A stretch of 64,000 bases of DNA from Chondrus crispus (GCF_000350225.1 NW_005179026.1:434001-498000); one strand, 5' to 3'. Positions 31,759-41,605 are shown, counted from the first letter of the stretch. The notes: generated by a model not told the origin, from the sequence alone. Numbers and translations are program-made.

Positions 31759-32271
31759 TGTTCTGGATGGCTAGTTGGCGACAAGGAAAAAGATGTGATG
31801 TGAAGGAGTATATGGTCGACAAGTCTCGGGGGGCGGTTGGCTTTTGCGGTAGGCCTTTGCGATCACTCTTGCTGTGAAAACAGTTGATTTTGTTCGGTAG
31901 GGAAAGGGTAGAGTGCGTTTTGCCAGCGGAAGAAGGGGGAGGCAGGGTTTGTGGAGTCCACAAGTATGTCCGGTTGCTGTTTGTCCCTCTTGGTGCACGG
32001 CATGCCGTCAAGGTAGAATCAGGCGCAAAGAGGCCTAAGAGGCGCCACATGGCGTCATTAATAGCGAGTGGCCTCTTTGTGGACAGAAGACGTTGAAGAT
32101 GATCTCGAGATCCAACCATGTGATCCAACAAGGCGGCCTCAATTCACTCTAGAATGTCGACTCCGTGATCTGTATGCCATTGAAATAGCGGCGGCGGTGA
32201 GGTAAACTTTAGCATCCTCCACCAGCAAGCGTATCTCAGTCTTCCGCGTTCCCGCTCCAACATCACATCCT
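31759..32271. other. No gene seen; upstream region of the Sel1 gene
   Basis: No supported ORF on either strand. Would contain the promoter of the minus-strand Sel1-repeat gene. Confidence 0.4.
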
Positions 32272-32345
32272 CCATTCTCCAGCTCCCATTCTCCAGCTCC
32301 CATTCTCCAGCTCCCATTCTCCAGCTCCCATCCTCCAGCTCCCGC
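32272..32345. repeat. 15-bp minisatellite
   Basis: Five copies of CTCCAGCTCCCATTC with a single-base variant in the last copies. Confidence 0.9.
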
Positions 32346-32404
32346 CAGCATCGCCCGCTCTCAGAACAACCGCGCAACATCCTAGCAAGAGAGAGCGATA
32401 TATT

Positions 32405-33219
32405 TTACAACAGCATCAAGTCCCTACCTCCCCTCTCGCTATCCGTGTCCTCGACCTCGACGTGTGCCCACGGGCGCGGGGGCGTCATGTCCGGCACGTG
32501 CGGCGCGAAGCGCCGCGCGTCGTCGGCGATCGGCCGCAGCGGCAAGGTGCACGGCACGACGTCGACAGACTTGAGCCAGTACGCGGCGCGCGACGCGCGG
32601 TCGTACTCCACGGCCATCGTGTTCAGCCGAGGCTTCGTCAGCAGCAGCTTCGGCGGCACGTGCACGTCCAGCACGCGCAGGCGGTCGCCGCTGGGCACGG
32701 CACACGCGAGCCGTGTCGGGCCGTTGGCGACGACGAGCACGCGCGCGCATCGGGCGCGCCGGGCGGGGGTGGGGCCGACGGCGGGAAGGCGGGCGGATCG
32801 CGCGGTGCGGGCTCGGAGACGTGGATGAGGCGCAGAGGCATGCCCTCCATGGGGAACGGGCCCGCGGCCTCGAGGAAGGAGTGCATGGTGACGGCGGGGA
32901 CGGGGACGGGGGCGGCCGCGTCCTTGTGGCGGCCGGCGAAGACGTAGGCGGCGACGGAGCCCTCGGCGACGTCGCGCTCGACGCTGCCGCGGGCGTGGAT
33001 CTCGGTGAAGCCCTTGCGGAAGTGGACGGGGACGCCCGGGGCGAAGGCGTCGGTGGCAAACCACCAGCGGGACACGAGGGTGGCGGCGGAAAGCGCGTGC
33101 TGGGCGGGGGCGATGCCGAGATGACGGCGCGCGAGCGAGGCGCAGATGGACGGGTCTGCGGCAGCTGCTGCGGTGGTGGTGCACAGCTGGCAGAAGGGGG
33201 TGGTTTGAGCGGGGGTCAT
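32405..33219 (-). pseudogene. Unidentified GC-rich gene with one apparent frameshift
   Basis: ATG 33219 opens a frame (MTPAQTTPFCQLCTTT) with good coding character to about 32750: HALSAATLVSRWWFATDAF, HFRKGFTEIHARGSVERD, MHSFLEAAGPFPMEGMPLRLIHVSE. A Pro-rich linker then ends at a GC-only stretch, where a single-base shift leads into RVLVVANGPTRLACAV, LDVHVPPKLLLTKPRLN, EYDRASRAAYWLKSVD, with a stop at 32405. Together about 270 residues. The Cys pair FCQLC near the start could be half of a zinc site. No family was recognised. The GC-rich run could hide a sequencing error, in which case the gene is intact; otherwise it is a young pseudogene. Confidence 0.45.
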
Positions 33220-34012
33220 GAGGTCGAAAATGTGAAGGAGGACATCCTGCGGAAGGTGAGGGAGCGGCTGCGATTACTTCCTTGGCGGAGACGCATCAGC
33301 AGCAGCGCAGATGAGGGAGGCATGCCTGCTCAGGCATGTCCCGGTCGGCTTTGCGTTTCGCCCGGAGAGCCCTTCGTCGTCATTGAGCAAAACTAGTGCT
33401 CGTCAGTCAGGGGAGCAAATTTGCGCACACGCGTTTCAGGACAAGGTTGAGGAGCGAGACGGTGGCACACTCTAGATTTTGAGAAATGTGTCATAACCTT
33501 GTGCCTAGTTGTACTGTAGAAAGTTTTTCGTCACTATGACTTACAGACGTTTTTTGTGAAATCTCAAAGAGAGGGTTGGGCCACCGTCTCAAAATCGCGA
33601 ACATGAAGAGTTTGGTAATTTTACCTGGCAAAGGACGTCCGCAAGGGAATACGCTACGATACTGTAGTCATAGAAACTGTCGGGTCAAAACCTACAAACT
33701 AGAAGTAGAAACAACATAGAAACAACATAAAGAAACAAAACAAAGAAGTAGACATGTGAGAAAGACTCGGCGAGCGACGAGATCAAGAGCGGGGGGGTGG
33801 GAGAGAAATAGACATGCCGAGGGGTGGGCGGTGGGCGGTGCGGCCCCGCGAGCTCAAGTAGAGTACAGCTCTGGGTTGCACCGCCCGGCGACGCTCGGCA
33901 TACTGATAGAGACGCTCGCTACTTTCCGGCTGAGTCTTCACCCCCATACACACACGTGTACACGGACGCATACATCCAAACATGGCTGTCCATGCTGTCT
34001 TAAAGAAGACCT
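33220..34012. other. No gene seen
   Basis: Contains repeated AAGAAACAACATAGAAAC-like short repeats (33705-33745) and ACACACGTGTACACG near 33949. Just before the TIR element lies a copy of the CATGCTGTCTTAAAG motif (33991) also found at 4641 and 4669. Confidence 0.4.
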
Positions 34013-34139
34013 TGAGCTGGTGTTTAGGGGTGTTGTTGTTCGTTTACTTTTTGGCTCCGCCTTCCTTTCCCCCCCCCCCCCCCCCCACCCTCACCAACCC
34101 GCAGAGCCTCTCCTTTTATCGCCGTCCCAGGGCGTCTAG
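34013..34139 (+). repeat. Left TIR, outer part
   Basis: Pairs with 39142-39257. Includes a C18 run (34069-34086) that is a T/C run in the other copy. Interrupted at CTAG 34136-34139 by the piggyBac-like element; the inner part continues at 36973-37062 (AAAGCTCCAGAACTCATTACTA). Confidence 0.85.
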
Positions 34140-34334
34140 TGTCTAGACGACCGGCAATTTGCCTCATATGAGGTCACCCTTGACCTCATATGAGGTCAAA
34201 TGCTCTACAGTAAAATTTAAACAAAATTTAAGATTTTCGCAAGTATAGAACAAAAGGAGCACAATTTTTACGAAGTAGAACTTTGAACGACTATAAAGAC
34301 AACTATAAACGACTAGTTGGTAACTGAAAAGCCA

Positions 34335-34400
34335 GCTCAGTGGTCTGCAAGGATCGCTGAGTCTTAGAGGCCGGGGTTCAACTCCTCGCTGAGCACTTTA
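34335..34400 (+). other. tRNA-like box A/box B sequence
   Basis: CCAGCTCAGTGG followed ~35 bases later by GGTTCAACTCC resembles RNA polymerase III promoter boxes, with a possible T arm CGGGGTTCAACTCCTCG. The acceptor stem does not pair properly, so this is not a functional tRNA. It could be the head of a SINE or chance. Confidence 0.25.
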
Positions 34401-34668
34401 GTGGTCGAAAAATCCCTTCGGGGATCTCCATGGTTCTTGTTCGTGACCTGCAGCCCAGGACGCTTAATAGCGCCCATTCGAACATGAGATTGAATACGGT
34501 GACATCTCATAAAGGGGCATTCCGACACGGCTGCAGGTCTTCCAAGCAAGTCTTTAGACGCAGGATAGAACCATAGGGAACAAAAGGAGTTTTTTATCTC
34601 TTTTTGCTCTATTTTACTCAAATGCTGACCCATTTAGTCAGTTTTAATGGCCGAGAACGATTTAAGCA

Positions 34669-36765
34669 CTAGTAGTACTTACCTTTGTAAGTAAGATCGT
34701 GACGTTCGTTGACATGTTTCTTAAAACAGTCACGCCTAGTCTGGTGATGGTATACTTCTTTGTCAAAATATAACTTGCAGGCTGAGCAAATAAACGTTGA
34801 CTTCTTTGTACCTTTGCAAATATTGCATCTGGATTGATAAAGAGCACAAGTCTCCTCGCCGGATGCGCTTGTCCGCTTGCGAGTGGTTGGAGTTAGGTGA
34901 GTACCAATTCCACTGCCAAACCCAACATCTTCATCTTCAACAGCACTGTCTGATTTTCGCTGACGTAACGATATACGATCATACTTGTTATCAATCAACT
35001 GGTCAGCAAGCGCACAATAAAACTGATTTGGAGACATCTTAGAACCATCTCCTTTTGCACCTGCATACAGTTTCCATGCATCCACAATGCAAATGGCCAA
35101 TAAAGAAGTTTTGACACGCATAGACCACTCCTTGACTTCGAACTTCTTTTCCAAGCCGAGATCATCCTGACGAGATCCGTTGTGGCGGTCAATCTGAGAG
35201 CAAGTTTCATAATACTGCTCACAGACTGAGGGAATACGGATAGACAATTCCTCTTTTCTTGTCACGCCATGACGTGTACGCCATCTCTCGCAATAGATTG
35301 GAGTTCCTTCGTTGGATGTTCCGACAGAACTAATAAAGTATCTGCGGTCTCGGTTTACCCACATCACTGCCATGAGATGAGGCCCGGCCACCGGCTTCGA
35401 AACTAGTGTGACGTGCTCTTCGTTTTCAGCAATCTCCAGATGAGATAGATATTTCATCGGATATTTCTTGGTAGATGTCTTCACTACACCTGTGAATCTA
35501 AGACCTTTCTCATAAAGTGATTCAGCCGTGTGGACAGAAGCAAAGTACGAATCCGGGCTGACAACAAGATTGGTGTGAAACCATGGCTGTAACAACCTCA
35601 AAGTCACTGCGGTTCCGTGTAAGTGGTCACTTTCAAAATCCTTTAAAGAAGTCTCCTCAGCTGAGACGACGTTCTCAATTCTTATTATGATTCCACTTTT
35701 TCCACATGCAGCAGTCTTCAACTCACAGCCATTCTCGGGTTTTCGGTCCATGGCCACATAATGAGGAAGACCGGTTTCAATCCAATCTCCTCCAAGTCCA
35801 TACCAGCGTGACATACTCTCATCAACGCAGATGTTCTGTGATGGAATCACATGTGATGCTCTGTGATCGTTGATTGCGACCATGAAGTCTCTGATAATAC
35901 CCCATCTGTCATTTGAGTCAGCTGGAAAGCTGAACGTGACATTCTGACGAAGCTCCTCGAATCTTTTGCGGGAGATAATGTTTCCGAATTGAGGTTGCGG
36001 GAGATATTTGCTGGTTTCCTGTGAGCTCCAAAGAGACCTTCTGGTGCTGAATTCAATCCGAGTCATAAGGATTGGCACCCTGAAAAACTTCAAAATTTCA
36101 CCTCTTAGGGTCAAGCGAAGTCCCCTTGATTCCATTGCATCGTTGGTGTAGGAAACCATTAATGCCAAGTGCTCCTGTGGGAAAATCCACATGAAGTAGT
36201 CCATGGGATGCATTTGAGATGGACTGTGACCACGGGATATAATCTCATCGATCGGTCCAATCACCTTCCATCTTCTCGGCGGTACCATATCATTTAAACG
36301 CATCTTGACTTCCTCACGCTTCCAGGCCCGGCCGTGGACATTCATGAGGCCATCTTGGGAATCCATTTCGTCACTCTCGGAGATTTTCGTGCTCCGGCTG
36401 AGTGCTCCTTCCAGTGGCGTCACGCGGTCCTCTGTAGGCTCCGGTTGTGCATAATGTTCAGTTTCTTGATGGATATGATCTTCAGGACCGTCATCGATCA
36501 GGCCCATCACTTCACCAGCCTTGATGTTAGCTATGCGAAGCGTGACCTCCTTGACGCCATCTGATAATTCCCATTTAGCCCTGACTGAAGTGACACTGCG
36601 ACCCTTCACTTTGTCAGTTTTCATGCCAATGACAGTTCCCGTGACCAACTTGATCTTCCAGGAGGCTCCATACATGCGACGACATTTACTCTGAGCGGTG
36701 AGCAGTCTTGCACGAGTGTGGACGCGGTTACCTGCAATAATTCGAGGATCATTGACGCTCACCAT
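34669..36765 (-). CDS. PiggyBac-type transposase (DDE_Tnp_1_7), intact
   Basis: A single 698-residue ORF from ATG 36765. Residues ~220-300 carry the piggyBac N-terminal pattern (EILKFFRVPILMTRIEF, ISRKRFEELRQNVTF). The catalytic region has ICVDESMSRWYGLGGDW (about 315), the first Asp context of the family, and LPHYVAMDRKPENGCELKT. VVSPDSYFASVHTAESLYEKG (about 405) holds the second Asp. QIDRHNGSRQ (about 535) matches the third, D-x-x-N-like motif of the family. The C-terminus is a Cys-rich domain with four CxxC/H pairs (CNICKG, CSACKLYF, HH, CFKKH), typical of piggyBac DNA binding. No frameshift or stop. It lies inside perfect CTAG-flanked ends, so it is potentially active. Confidence 0.88.
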   Translation of the reverse strand: MVSVNDPRIIAGNRVHTRARLLTAQSKCRRMYGASWKIKLVTGTVIGMKTDKVKGRSVTSVRAKWELSDGVKEVTLRIANIKAGEVMGLIDDGPEDHIHQETEHYAQPEPTEDRVTPLEGALSRSTKISESDEMDSQDGLMNVHGRAWKREEVKMRLNDMVPPRRWKVIGPIDEIISRGHSPSQMHPMDYFMWIFPQEHLALMVSYTNDAMESRGLRLTLRGEILKFFRVPILMTRIEFSTRRSLWSSQETSKYLPQPQFGNIISRKRFEELRQNVTFSFPADSNDRWGIIRDFMVAINDHRASHVIPSQNICVDESMSRWYGLGGDWIETGLPHYVAMDRKPENGCELKTAACGKSGIIIRIENVVSAEETSLKDFESDHLHGTAVTLRLLQPWFHTNLVVSPDSYFASVHTAESLYEKGLRFTGVVKTSTKKYPMKYLSHLEIAENEEHVTLVSKPVAGPHLMAVMWVNRDRRYFISSVGTSNEGTPIYCERWRTRHGVTRKEELSIRIPSVCEQYYETCSQIDRHNGSRQDDLGLEKKFEVKEWSMRVKTSLLAICIVDAWKLYAGAKGDGSKMSPNQFYCALADQLIDNKYDRISLRQRKSDSAVEDEDVGFGSGIGTHLTPTTRKRTSASGEETCALYQSRCNICKGTKKSTFICSACKLYFDKEVYHHQTRRDCFKKHVNERHDLTYKGKYY

Positions 36766-37261
36766 TTTGAAGAAATTTAGGGAAGAGGAAGACGAAAGTG
36801 TTGATTAGAGAAGACTGAGATACGGAATTAAATGTTTTCTGGTTTGCCAACGTTTAGTACTCTAGTCGAAAGCTTTTCACTACAGTAGCGATAAATTTCT
36901 ACAATTATTTGAATTGCAAAAGCCCGCCTAAAAACTGGCCTCATATGAGGCCATTTGTCACCTAGACACTAGAAAGCTCCAGAACTCATTACTAATTTTC
37001 AACTAAATTCGAATTGTAATTCTAAAATCAAAATTTGTAGTCACATTAAAACCCGGCCACACGTGTGGGAAGACAACTTTAGGTACAGTACAAACACTAC
37101 CTGATGATATCGTTCAATTTTACCGTGCCGCGGCGAGGAGATTTACAGAGACTACCGCCACGACCATGGAGAGTGCCCCGGTTTTGAGTCAAAACCGGCG
37201 TCAAAACTTTTGACGCAGCAACTACGACCGGCGGCACCGAGCTGTCACCGAGCGCGTACCA

Positions 37262-38806
37262 ATGCCAACGTGCCCGAGATGTGGAGAAGACGACGACGAC
37301 TGTGTATGCCCGTGCCACGTGAAGGGCTGCACAAGGTGGATATCTTGCAGAGTGTGCTGGTCGTGTACACACCACTACTCGTGCTCAGATACTTCACACC
37401 GCACGCCACGCGACAGTGGGGCAAGAATCCAGCCAGGGGCACAGACAATAAGTGTCAGTGCAGATAGACCTAGCAGGGGCAGCAAACCCTGGGCTAGAGG
37501 ACTGACATTGGGGTTAGAAGACGGGAGGTTGTGTGTACGCCGCTCGGGCTGGAGGAGCATACGCTTGCGGATGGCTAGCGAGATGCCCTGCAGCTACTTC
37601 AGGATTACCCCCCACGGGAGGACAGACGGTCTACTGCTAGAGGAGCAGTTGGATATGTTGTTCCACTTAGGTCGGCTAGTGTCGGAAGGGAGCGTGACCC
37701 TAGAGACAGGGCTCGGCCCCAGCATACGGGAAGGTGGACCCCCCTCCGGGAGCAGAGTTAGGCTGGACACGGAGTTGGTGCTACCTATTATCCAAGGACC
37801 AGTGGACATCACTACCAGGGAAGATTTACATGTATTGCCTATTACGGATATGAGAGACATCGTGAAAGGGAGAGTGTCAGGTGCCTTGACCGAGACCTCG
37901 TGGGTACGCGTATCACCCGCCAGTGGACCGTACACCCGAGAAGACCGGGGAGGGTGCCCGAGGACTAACCCGATAGGGAAGCTGCGGAAGATGAGGTTCG
38001 GAGACGGATCAGAAGTGAGGGCTAGCAGGCTCGTGGACTTACAAGGGCCCAGGCATATCGTGTTGGGCGTTCCTGAGAGAGTGGCGGGCCGGCTTGACTT
38101 CATTGGAGTGAGGACGGACGACGCCTTACTGAGGGCCGCTCAGGCGTCGGGAGTTACGTATCTAGAAGCGGGTTACGACGTCGGAACCGAACTACTAGTG
38201 TCGGGTCACAGCCCGGAGACCGACCGAGTGGTGGGGACGACGATAACGCGCCCACCTGAACTGGAAAAGTGGGTAGGCGTGGAAGAGAGGGTGCGATACT
38301 CAATCGGAAAAATAGGGCTGTATAAGACTGGTGAGAGAATAGACAAGGCCATGGGTCTACTCCGGTCCGAGCAAGTTGACTTAGCCAGGTTAGCCAGGCT
38401 GGCCGGTGTGACCATGGACGCCGTGCTGCTCACCATAGACTGTGGGATGACGGTGCTGAGGGTCAATGCGGACACCGGGTGCTATTGCCCCAACAGGCAG
38501 ACGGACCCCAGAGGAGTAAGCCTGGGGACGCTGACACTAGGTGACGTTAGAGGAAGAACTGTTTTTGCCAAGGGAAGGATGTTGACTACCCGGGATGGGA
38601 GAAGCCTATCATGCGATAGTACGCACGGCATCTGGCACTTGGAGGAAGGCGCCGGCGGAATGTTCCCGGACATTCCCGCCGAATCGCAACTGCTAGGAGG
38701 CCGTACAGCCACAAGGAACAAGAATAAGGGACCCAGGGGGAAAGGTAAGCCGGGAACCGCGGGACCAGCCCGGAGCCAGTTACGTCGGCCCAGGTTAGCA
38801 GACTGA
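37262..38806 (+). CDS. Unidentified 514-aa protein with N-terminal Cys/His cluster
   Basis: The only ORF of the TIR element, uninterrupted from ATG 37262 to TGA. The N-terminus packs Cys and His: CPRCGEDDDDCVCPCH, CTRWISCRVCWSC, HHYSCSD (11 Cys and 3 His within the first 45 residues), consistent with one or two zinc sites. The rest (about residues 100-480) reads as a soluble, Arg/Gly/Leu-rich protein with segments such as GLLLEEQLDMLFHLGRLV, DLARLARLAGVTMDAVLLTID and RVNADTGCYCPNRQ. The C-terminal 30 residues are basic (KNKGPRGKGKPG). I cannot match it to a transposase or any other family; no DDE, HUH or YR motif is evident. Position inside the TIRs suggests it is the element's own mobility or accessory protein. 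Confidence 0.7.
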   Translation: MPTCPRCGEDDDDCVCPCHVKGCTRWISCRVCWSCTHHYSCSDTSHRTPRDSGARIQPGAQTISVSADRPSRGSKPWARGLTLGLEDGRLCVRRSGWRSIRLRMASEMPCSYFRITPHGRTDGLLLEEQLDMLFHLGRLVSEGSVTLETGLGPSIREGGPPSGSRVRLDTELVLPIIQGPVDITTREDLHVLPITDMRDIVKGRVSGALTETSWVRVSPASGPYTREDRGGCPRTNPIGKLRKMRFGDGSEVRASRLVDLQGPRHIVLGVPERVAGRLDFIGVRTDDALLRAAQASGVTYLEAGYDVGTELLVSGHSPETDRVVGTTITRPPELEKWVGVEERVRYSIGKIGLYKTGERIDKAMGLLRSEQVDLARLARLAGVTMDAVLLTIDCGMTVLRVNADTGCYCPNRQTDPRGVSLGTLTLGDVRGRTVFAKGRMLTTRDGRSLSCDSTHGIWHLEEGAGGMFPDIPAESQLLGGRTATRNKNKGPRGKGKPGTAGPARSQLRRPRLAD

Positions 38807-39047
38807 CCCCCGACGACATACTAGGGATGACGGGTAAGTGGCTACCAGGTGTACACAAACTTCGAGGACTGTTGCCTTTCGCACAAACGAGGAGCAAGGT
38901 GTCAAAGGGTGCGCGGTGCAGGGCGGCGCGCCTTTATGTAAAACTTTAGCAGTGCAACACTCAGAACACTCAGATTAGGCGAGCTGGAAGCCTAATAATT
39001 TGAAAAATAATGGTGGCCATCGGTGCCGCGGCCCGGCCTGAGAAGGG

Positions 39048-39257
39048 GGCCGTGTGGCCGGATTTTAATGTGACTACAAATTTTGATTTTAGAATTACAA
39101 TTCGAATTTAGTTGAAAACTAGTAATGAGTTCTGGAGCCTTCTAGACGCCCTGGGACGGCGATAAAAGGGGAGGCTCCACGGTTTAGTGAGGGGGGGGAA
39201 AAAAGGAAGACGGAGCCAAAAAGTAGACGAACAGCAACACCCCCAAACACCAGCTCA
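39048..39257 (-). repeat. Right TIR, uninterrupted copy
   Basis: Mirror of the left TIR. It contains the single CTAG at 39141-39144 that corresponds to the insertion site of the piggyBac-like element in the left copy. Confidence 0.85.
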
Positions 39258-39495
39258 CACAATCCACGCCTGCAGCCCGGCCTCATTCGTCGCTCTCATT
39301 GCGCCCGCGCGCGGCAGAGCGCGCGGGGGAAGCTGCCCTTGAGCCCGGCCTGTGGGCTGTAATTTGGCGGAGGCCAACCACCCAATGAGCTGGCGCCACG
39401 GCCGCCGCCGTCATCGGTGATTGGCTCACAATGCCTCTCGGCAGTGTAAGTGATCATTTGTAATCTCCCAGATTCTCCCCCCGGATGACACAAAG

Positions 39496-39556
39496 TGGCT
39501 GACCACGTCGCTGTGGACCACGTCGCTGTGGACCACGTCGCTGTGGACCACGTCAC
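39496..39556 (+). repeat. 15-bp tandem repeat
   Basis: Four copies of CACGTCGCTGTGGAC, the last with a change to CACGTCACCTGTAGAC. Confidence 0.9.
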
Positions 39557-40348
39557 CTGTAGACACGGCCCCCCGCGGACAGACGCTCCCGTTCCGCATC
39601 TCGTTTCCGCGACAGACTTCCGCCGCGTGCCGCGCGCATGTGCGCTTCCAATTGCCAAGGCCCGGCGCCAGTGGCCGCTCGTACGCGGAGCGCGAAGCGC
39701 GCCCACAATGCGGGATTTCTCACGAAATACGCGATTGGGATGGGGAAAGTAAAGAGCATTTAACGTTCATCATCCCTTCCGCCGAGTTGATGTCTCGCAA
39801 TGGTGGGTGCTCGTGCAGTCGAGGCACCTCACCAGCGGGGCGCCAAACGCTCGTCCCTCCTCTCCTCTCCTCTGCCTCTTTCTCTCCCGCTACTCGGGAG
39901 GAGGCCGGGAAGGTAAGGCCGTGAAGCAGGCATGACACGTATGTTGTGCCCGGCACACGTGTGTACACGTATTCCTCCTTCTTCTGCGGTGATCGATGTA
40001 AGAGGTGTACAGTGTACACCCACACACAGTGTAAGAGCAACCCCACCGCGCACATCTATTTGATCAATAGAATTTCCCGTCACGATTTTCAACCCCACCG
40101 CGCAATTCTATCGCTTTCCAAAATCGAATAGAATCATTTCGGAATCTATCCGAGCGCCGATAGATTCCAAAAACGTTCTATTCGATGAATAGATTCCCCG
40201 ATAGAATGCCACGTGCCAGGCGTGTCAGCCGAATTCCAGCCAACTGTGTACACTCTTCGCGGGAAGGCGAACCAAAACTCTTCTGCAGGCGTGTCGCGCG
40301 CTTTCATCCAGGCGTATCGAAGTGCGCCAACACCATGGCGCGACGCCA

Positions 40349-40409
40349 CGAAAGGCTTATATATGAATACCATGGCGTCGCGCCATGGTATTCATATATC
40401 AGCCTTTCG
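40349..40409. repeat. Long hairpin: 29-bp arms, 3-base loop
   Basis: 40349-40377 (CGAAAGGCTTATATATGAATACC...) and 40381-40409 are reverse complements with one mismatch, separated by TCG. It lies ~93 bases upstream of the Myb-like ORF. A partial second inverted copy of the centre (ATGGCGCGACGCCA) is at 40335-40348. Confidence 0.93.
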
Positions 40410-40501
40410 AGTCCTCTTGTAGTGTGGTCAAAGCGCATCATCAAGTACTATCTGTCACAGTATACCACGCATAGAGAGGTGCGCGATCTCGATCAAGTAT
40501 C

Positions 40502-41605
40502 ATGGGCCGCGGGCGCAATTGGACGTCAATTGAATGCGCTCATTTTTGCGAGGCGTGGCTCTTTGCAATGAATGATCCCATTGCGGGCGTGGATCAGACA
40601 GGTTCACGCTTTTGGAGGACTACAGCGGACAAGTTTGTACTGCTGAACTCGCGCAACGCCGACTCGCATGGTCGTTACATCTCCAGACTCGGCATCAACG
40701 AAGATGAAAAATGCGAGTACGACTTCAAGCTAATCAAGAAGCAGTTTGCAGAAGTTTCGAAACAGGTACAGCGATACAGCGTTGCGCTGCGACGCGTGTA
40801 TGCATCCAAGCCAGCAGGATCCGTCAAGCGAACACAAATACATGCGATGGCTTGTGCCATCCACTTGGGGCGGACTGACAAAATGGAATACAGGTTTATT
40901 GACGACCTTCCGCGTGAGCAATGGCCAATGTACGACTCCTTTGTGGTGCTACAAGAGTCGCCAAAGTTTTGTATTGAAGGAACGGCAGCGGACAGCACCC
41001 CGGAAGTGTTCAACTCTTCCCCTAGTCTACCTTCCCTTGACAGCGGGCCGAGTCGCGTAGGTACGAATTCTTCGATTACGTCGAATGTCAGGCGTGATTG
41101 CGACAACGTATTGGAGGCGGAAAAAGGCAGTGGCTGCAGCAGACGACGCGGCGAAGCGGTTGAGGAAGGTACGGACGGTGGCGGTGTGCTCGGGAACGCT
41201 GATGGTATTGAAAGGGCAGAGAGTGATCGCGGGGGAAGCACAGGAAGGAAGCGCAAACGAGATTTAACTGCGCCAATTGGGCGCAAGGCGGCAAAGGATG
41301 TCCGATCAAATCAGCTGCAAGAGCAACAGCGAACGGCAATTGACAAGAGGATAGCCGCTTCTATGGAAATCAAGGCCGCTGACGCGAGAGTACGTACTGC
41401 GATGCTCTCAGATACAAACATGCTTCTAGCTTATGGTACTGCTCTTCTCGGCGAGACCGCAGAGGACATCAGGGACCGCTTGGAGCTGATGCGAATGTAT
41501 CGGAAGACGAAGCTTGCGGACATGAAGGCGAAAATTGCGCTGCACACTGGTCCTGTAAACGGCAGTGAAGACGTAGCTGATAGCCATGACGATAGATATG
41601 AATAG
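40502..41605 (+). CDS. Myb/SANT-like DNA-binding protein of the Harbinger element
   Basis: A 367-residue intact ORF. Residues 5-60 have the trihelix-like Myb pattern with spaced aromatics (NWTSIECAHFCEAWLFAMND, GSRFWRTTADKF), followed by a basic helical region (LIKKQFAEVSKQVQRY) typical of Harbinger-associated Myb-like and NAM-associated domains. The middle is Ser/Gly-rich with a KRKRD nuclear-localisation-like cluster near residue 255. The C-terminus is a long charged helix (RIAASMEIKAADARV, RLELMRMYRKTKLADMKAKI). In this superfamily the Myb-like protein helps the transposase enter the nucleus and bind the ends. Its position 0.46 kb inside the left TIR supports the assignment. Confidence 0.75.
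   Translation: MGRGRNWTSIECAHFCEAWLFAMNDPIAGVDQTGSRFWRTTADKFVLLNSRNADSHGRYISRLGINEDEKCEYDFKLIKKQFAEVSKQVQRYSVALRRVYASKPAGSVKRTQIHAMACAIHLGRTDKMEYRFIDDLPREQWPMYDSFVVLQESPKFCIEGTAADSTPEVFNSSPSLPSLDSGPSRVGTNSSITSNVRRDCDNVLEAEKGSGCSRRRGEAVEEGTDGGGVLGNADGIERAESDRGGSTGRKRKRDLTAPIGRKAAKDVRSNQLQEQQRTAIDKRIAASMEIKAADARVRTAMLSDTNMLLAYGTALLGETAEDIRDRLELMRMYRKTKLADMKAKIALHTGPVNGSEDVADSHDDRYE

Larger units (their letters stand above)
34140..36968 (-). mobile_element. PiggyBac-like element with CTAG target duplication
   Basis: The ends are TGTCTAGACG and, reversed, TGTCTAGGTG; a subterminal palindrome CCTCATATGAGG lies about 25 bp inside each end (and twice on the left). CTAG flanks both ends (34136-34139; 36969-36972). 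The homologous unoccupied site lies in the right TIR of the host element (about 39138-39147, reading TTCTAGACGCC on plus), with a single CTAG. So the 2829-bp insertion and its 4-bp duplication can be read directly. Known piggyBac elements duplicate TTAA. Confidence 0.88.
34013..39257 (+). mobile_element. DNA element with ~210-bp TIRs and an orphan Cys-rich ORF
   Basis: 34013-34139 continued at 36973-37062 is the reverse complement of 39048-39257 at roughly 85-90% identity. The outermost bases are TGAGCTGGTGTTT, followed by a C-rich tract and a TTTTATCGCCG block. The left arm is split by the piggyBac-like element, so the original unit was about 2.4 kb. The only ORF of substance inside is 37262-38806. 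No matching target duplication was found next to TGAGCTGG (left AAGACCT, right CACAATC), so the insertion mechanism is open. No known superfamily was recognised from the TIR. Confidence 0.75.

Noticed and set aside
32713..33396. 227-codon plus-strand ORF (and 32462-32947)
   Set aside because: Gly/Arg-rich antisense shadow of the GC-rich minus-strand gene.
34164..34197. CCTCATATGAGG palindromes as transcription-factor sites
   Set aside because: They occur near both ends of the piggyBac-like element, so they are better read as subterminal transposase-binding repeats.
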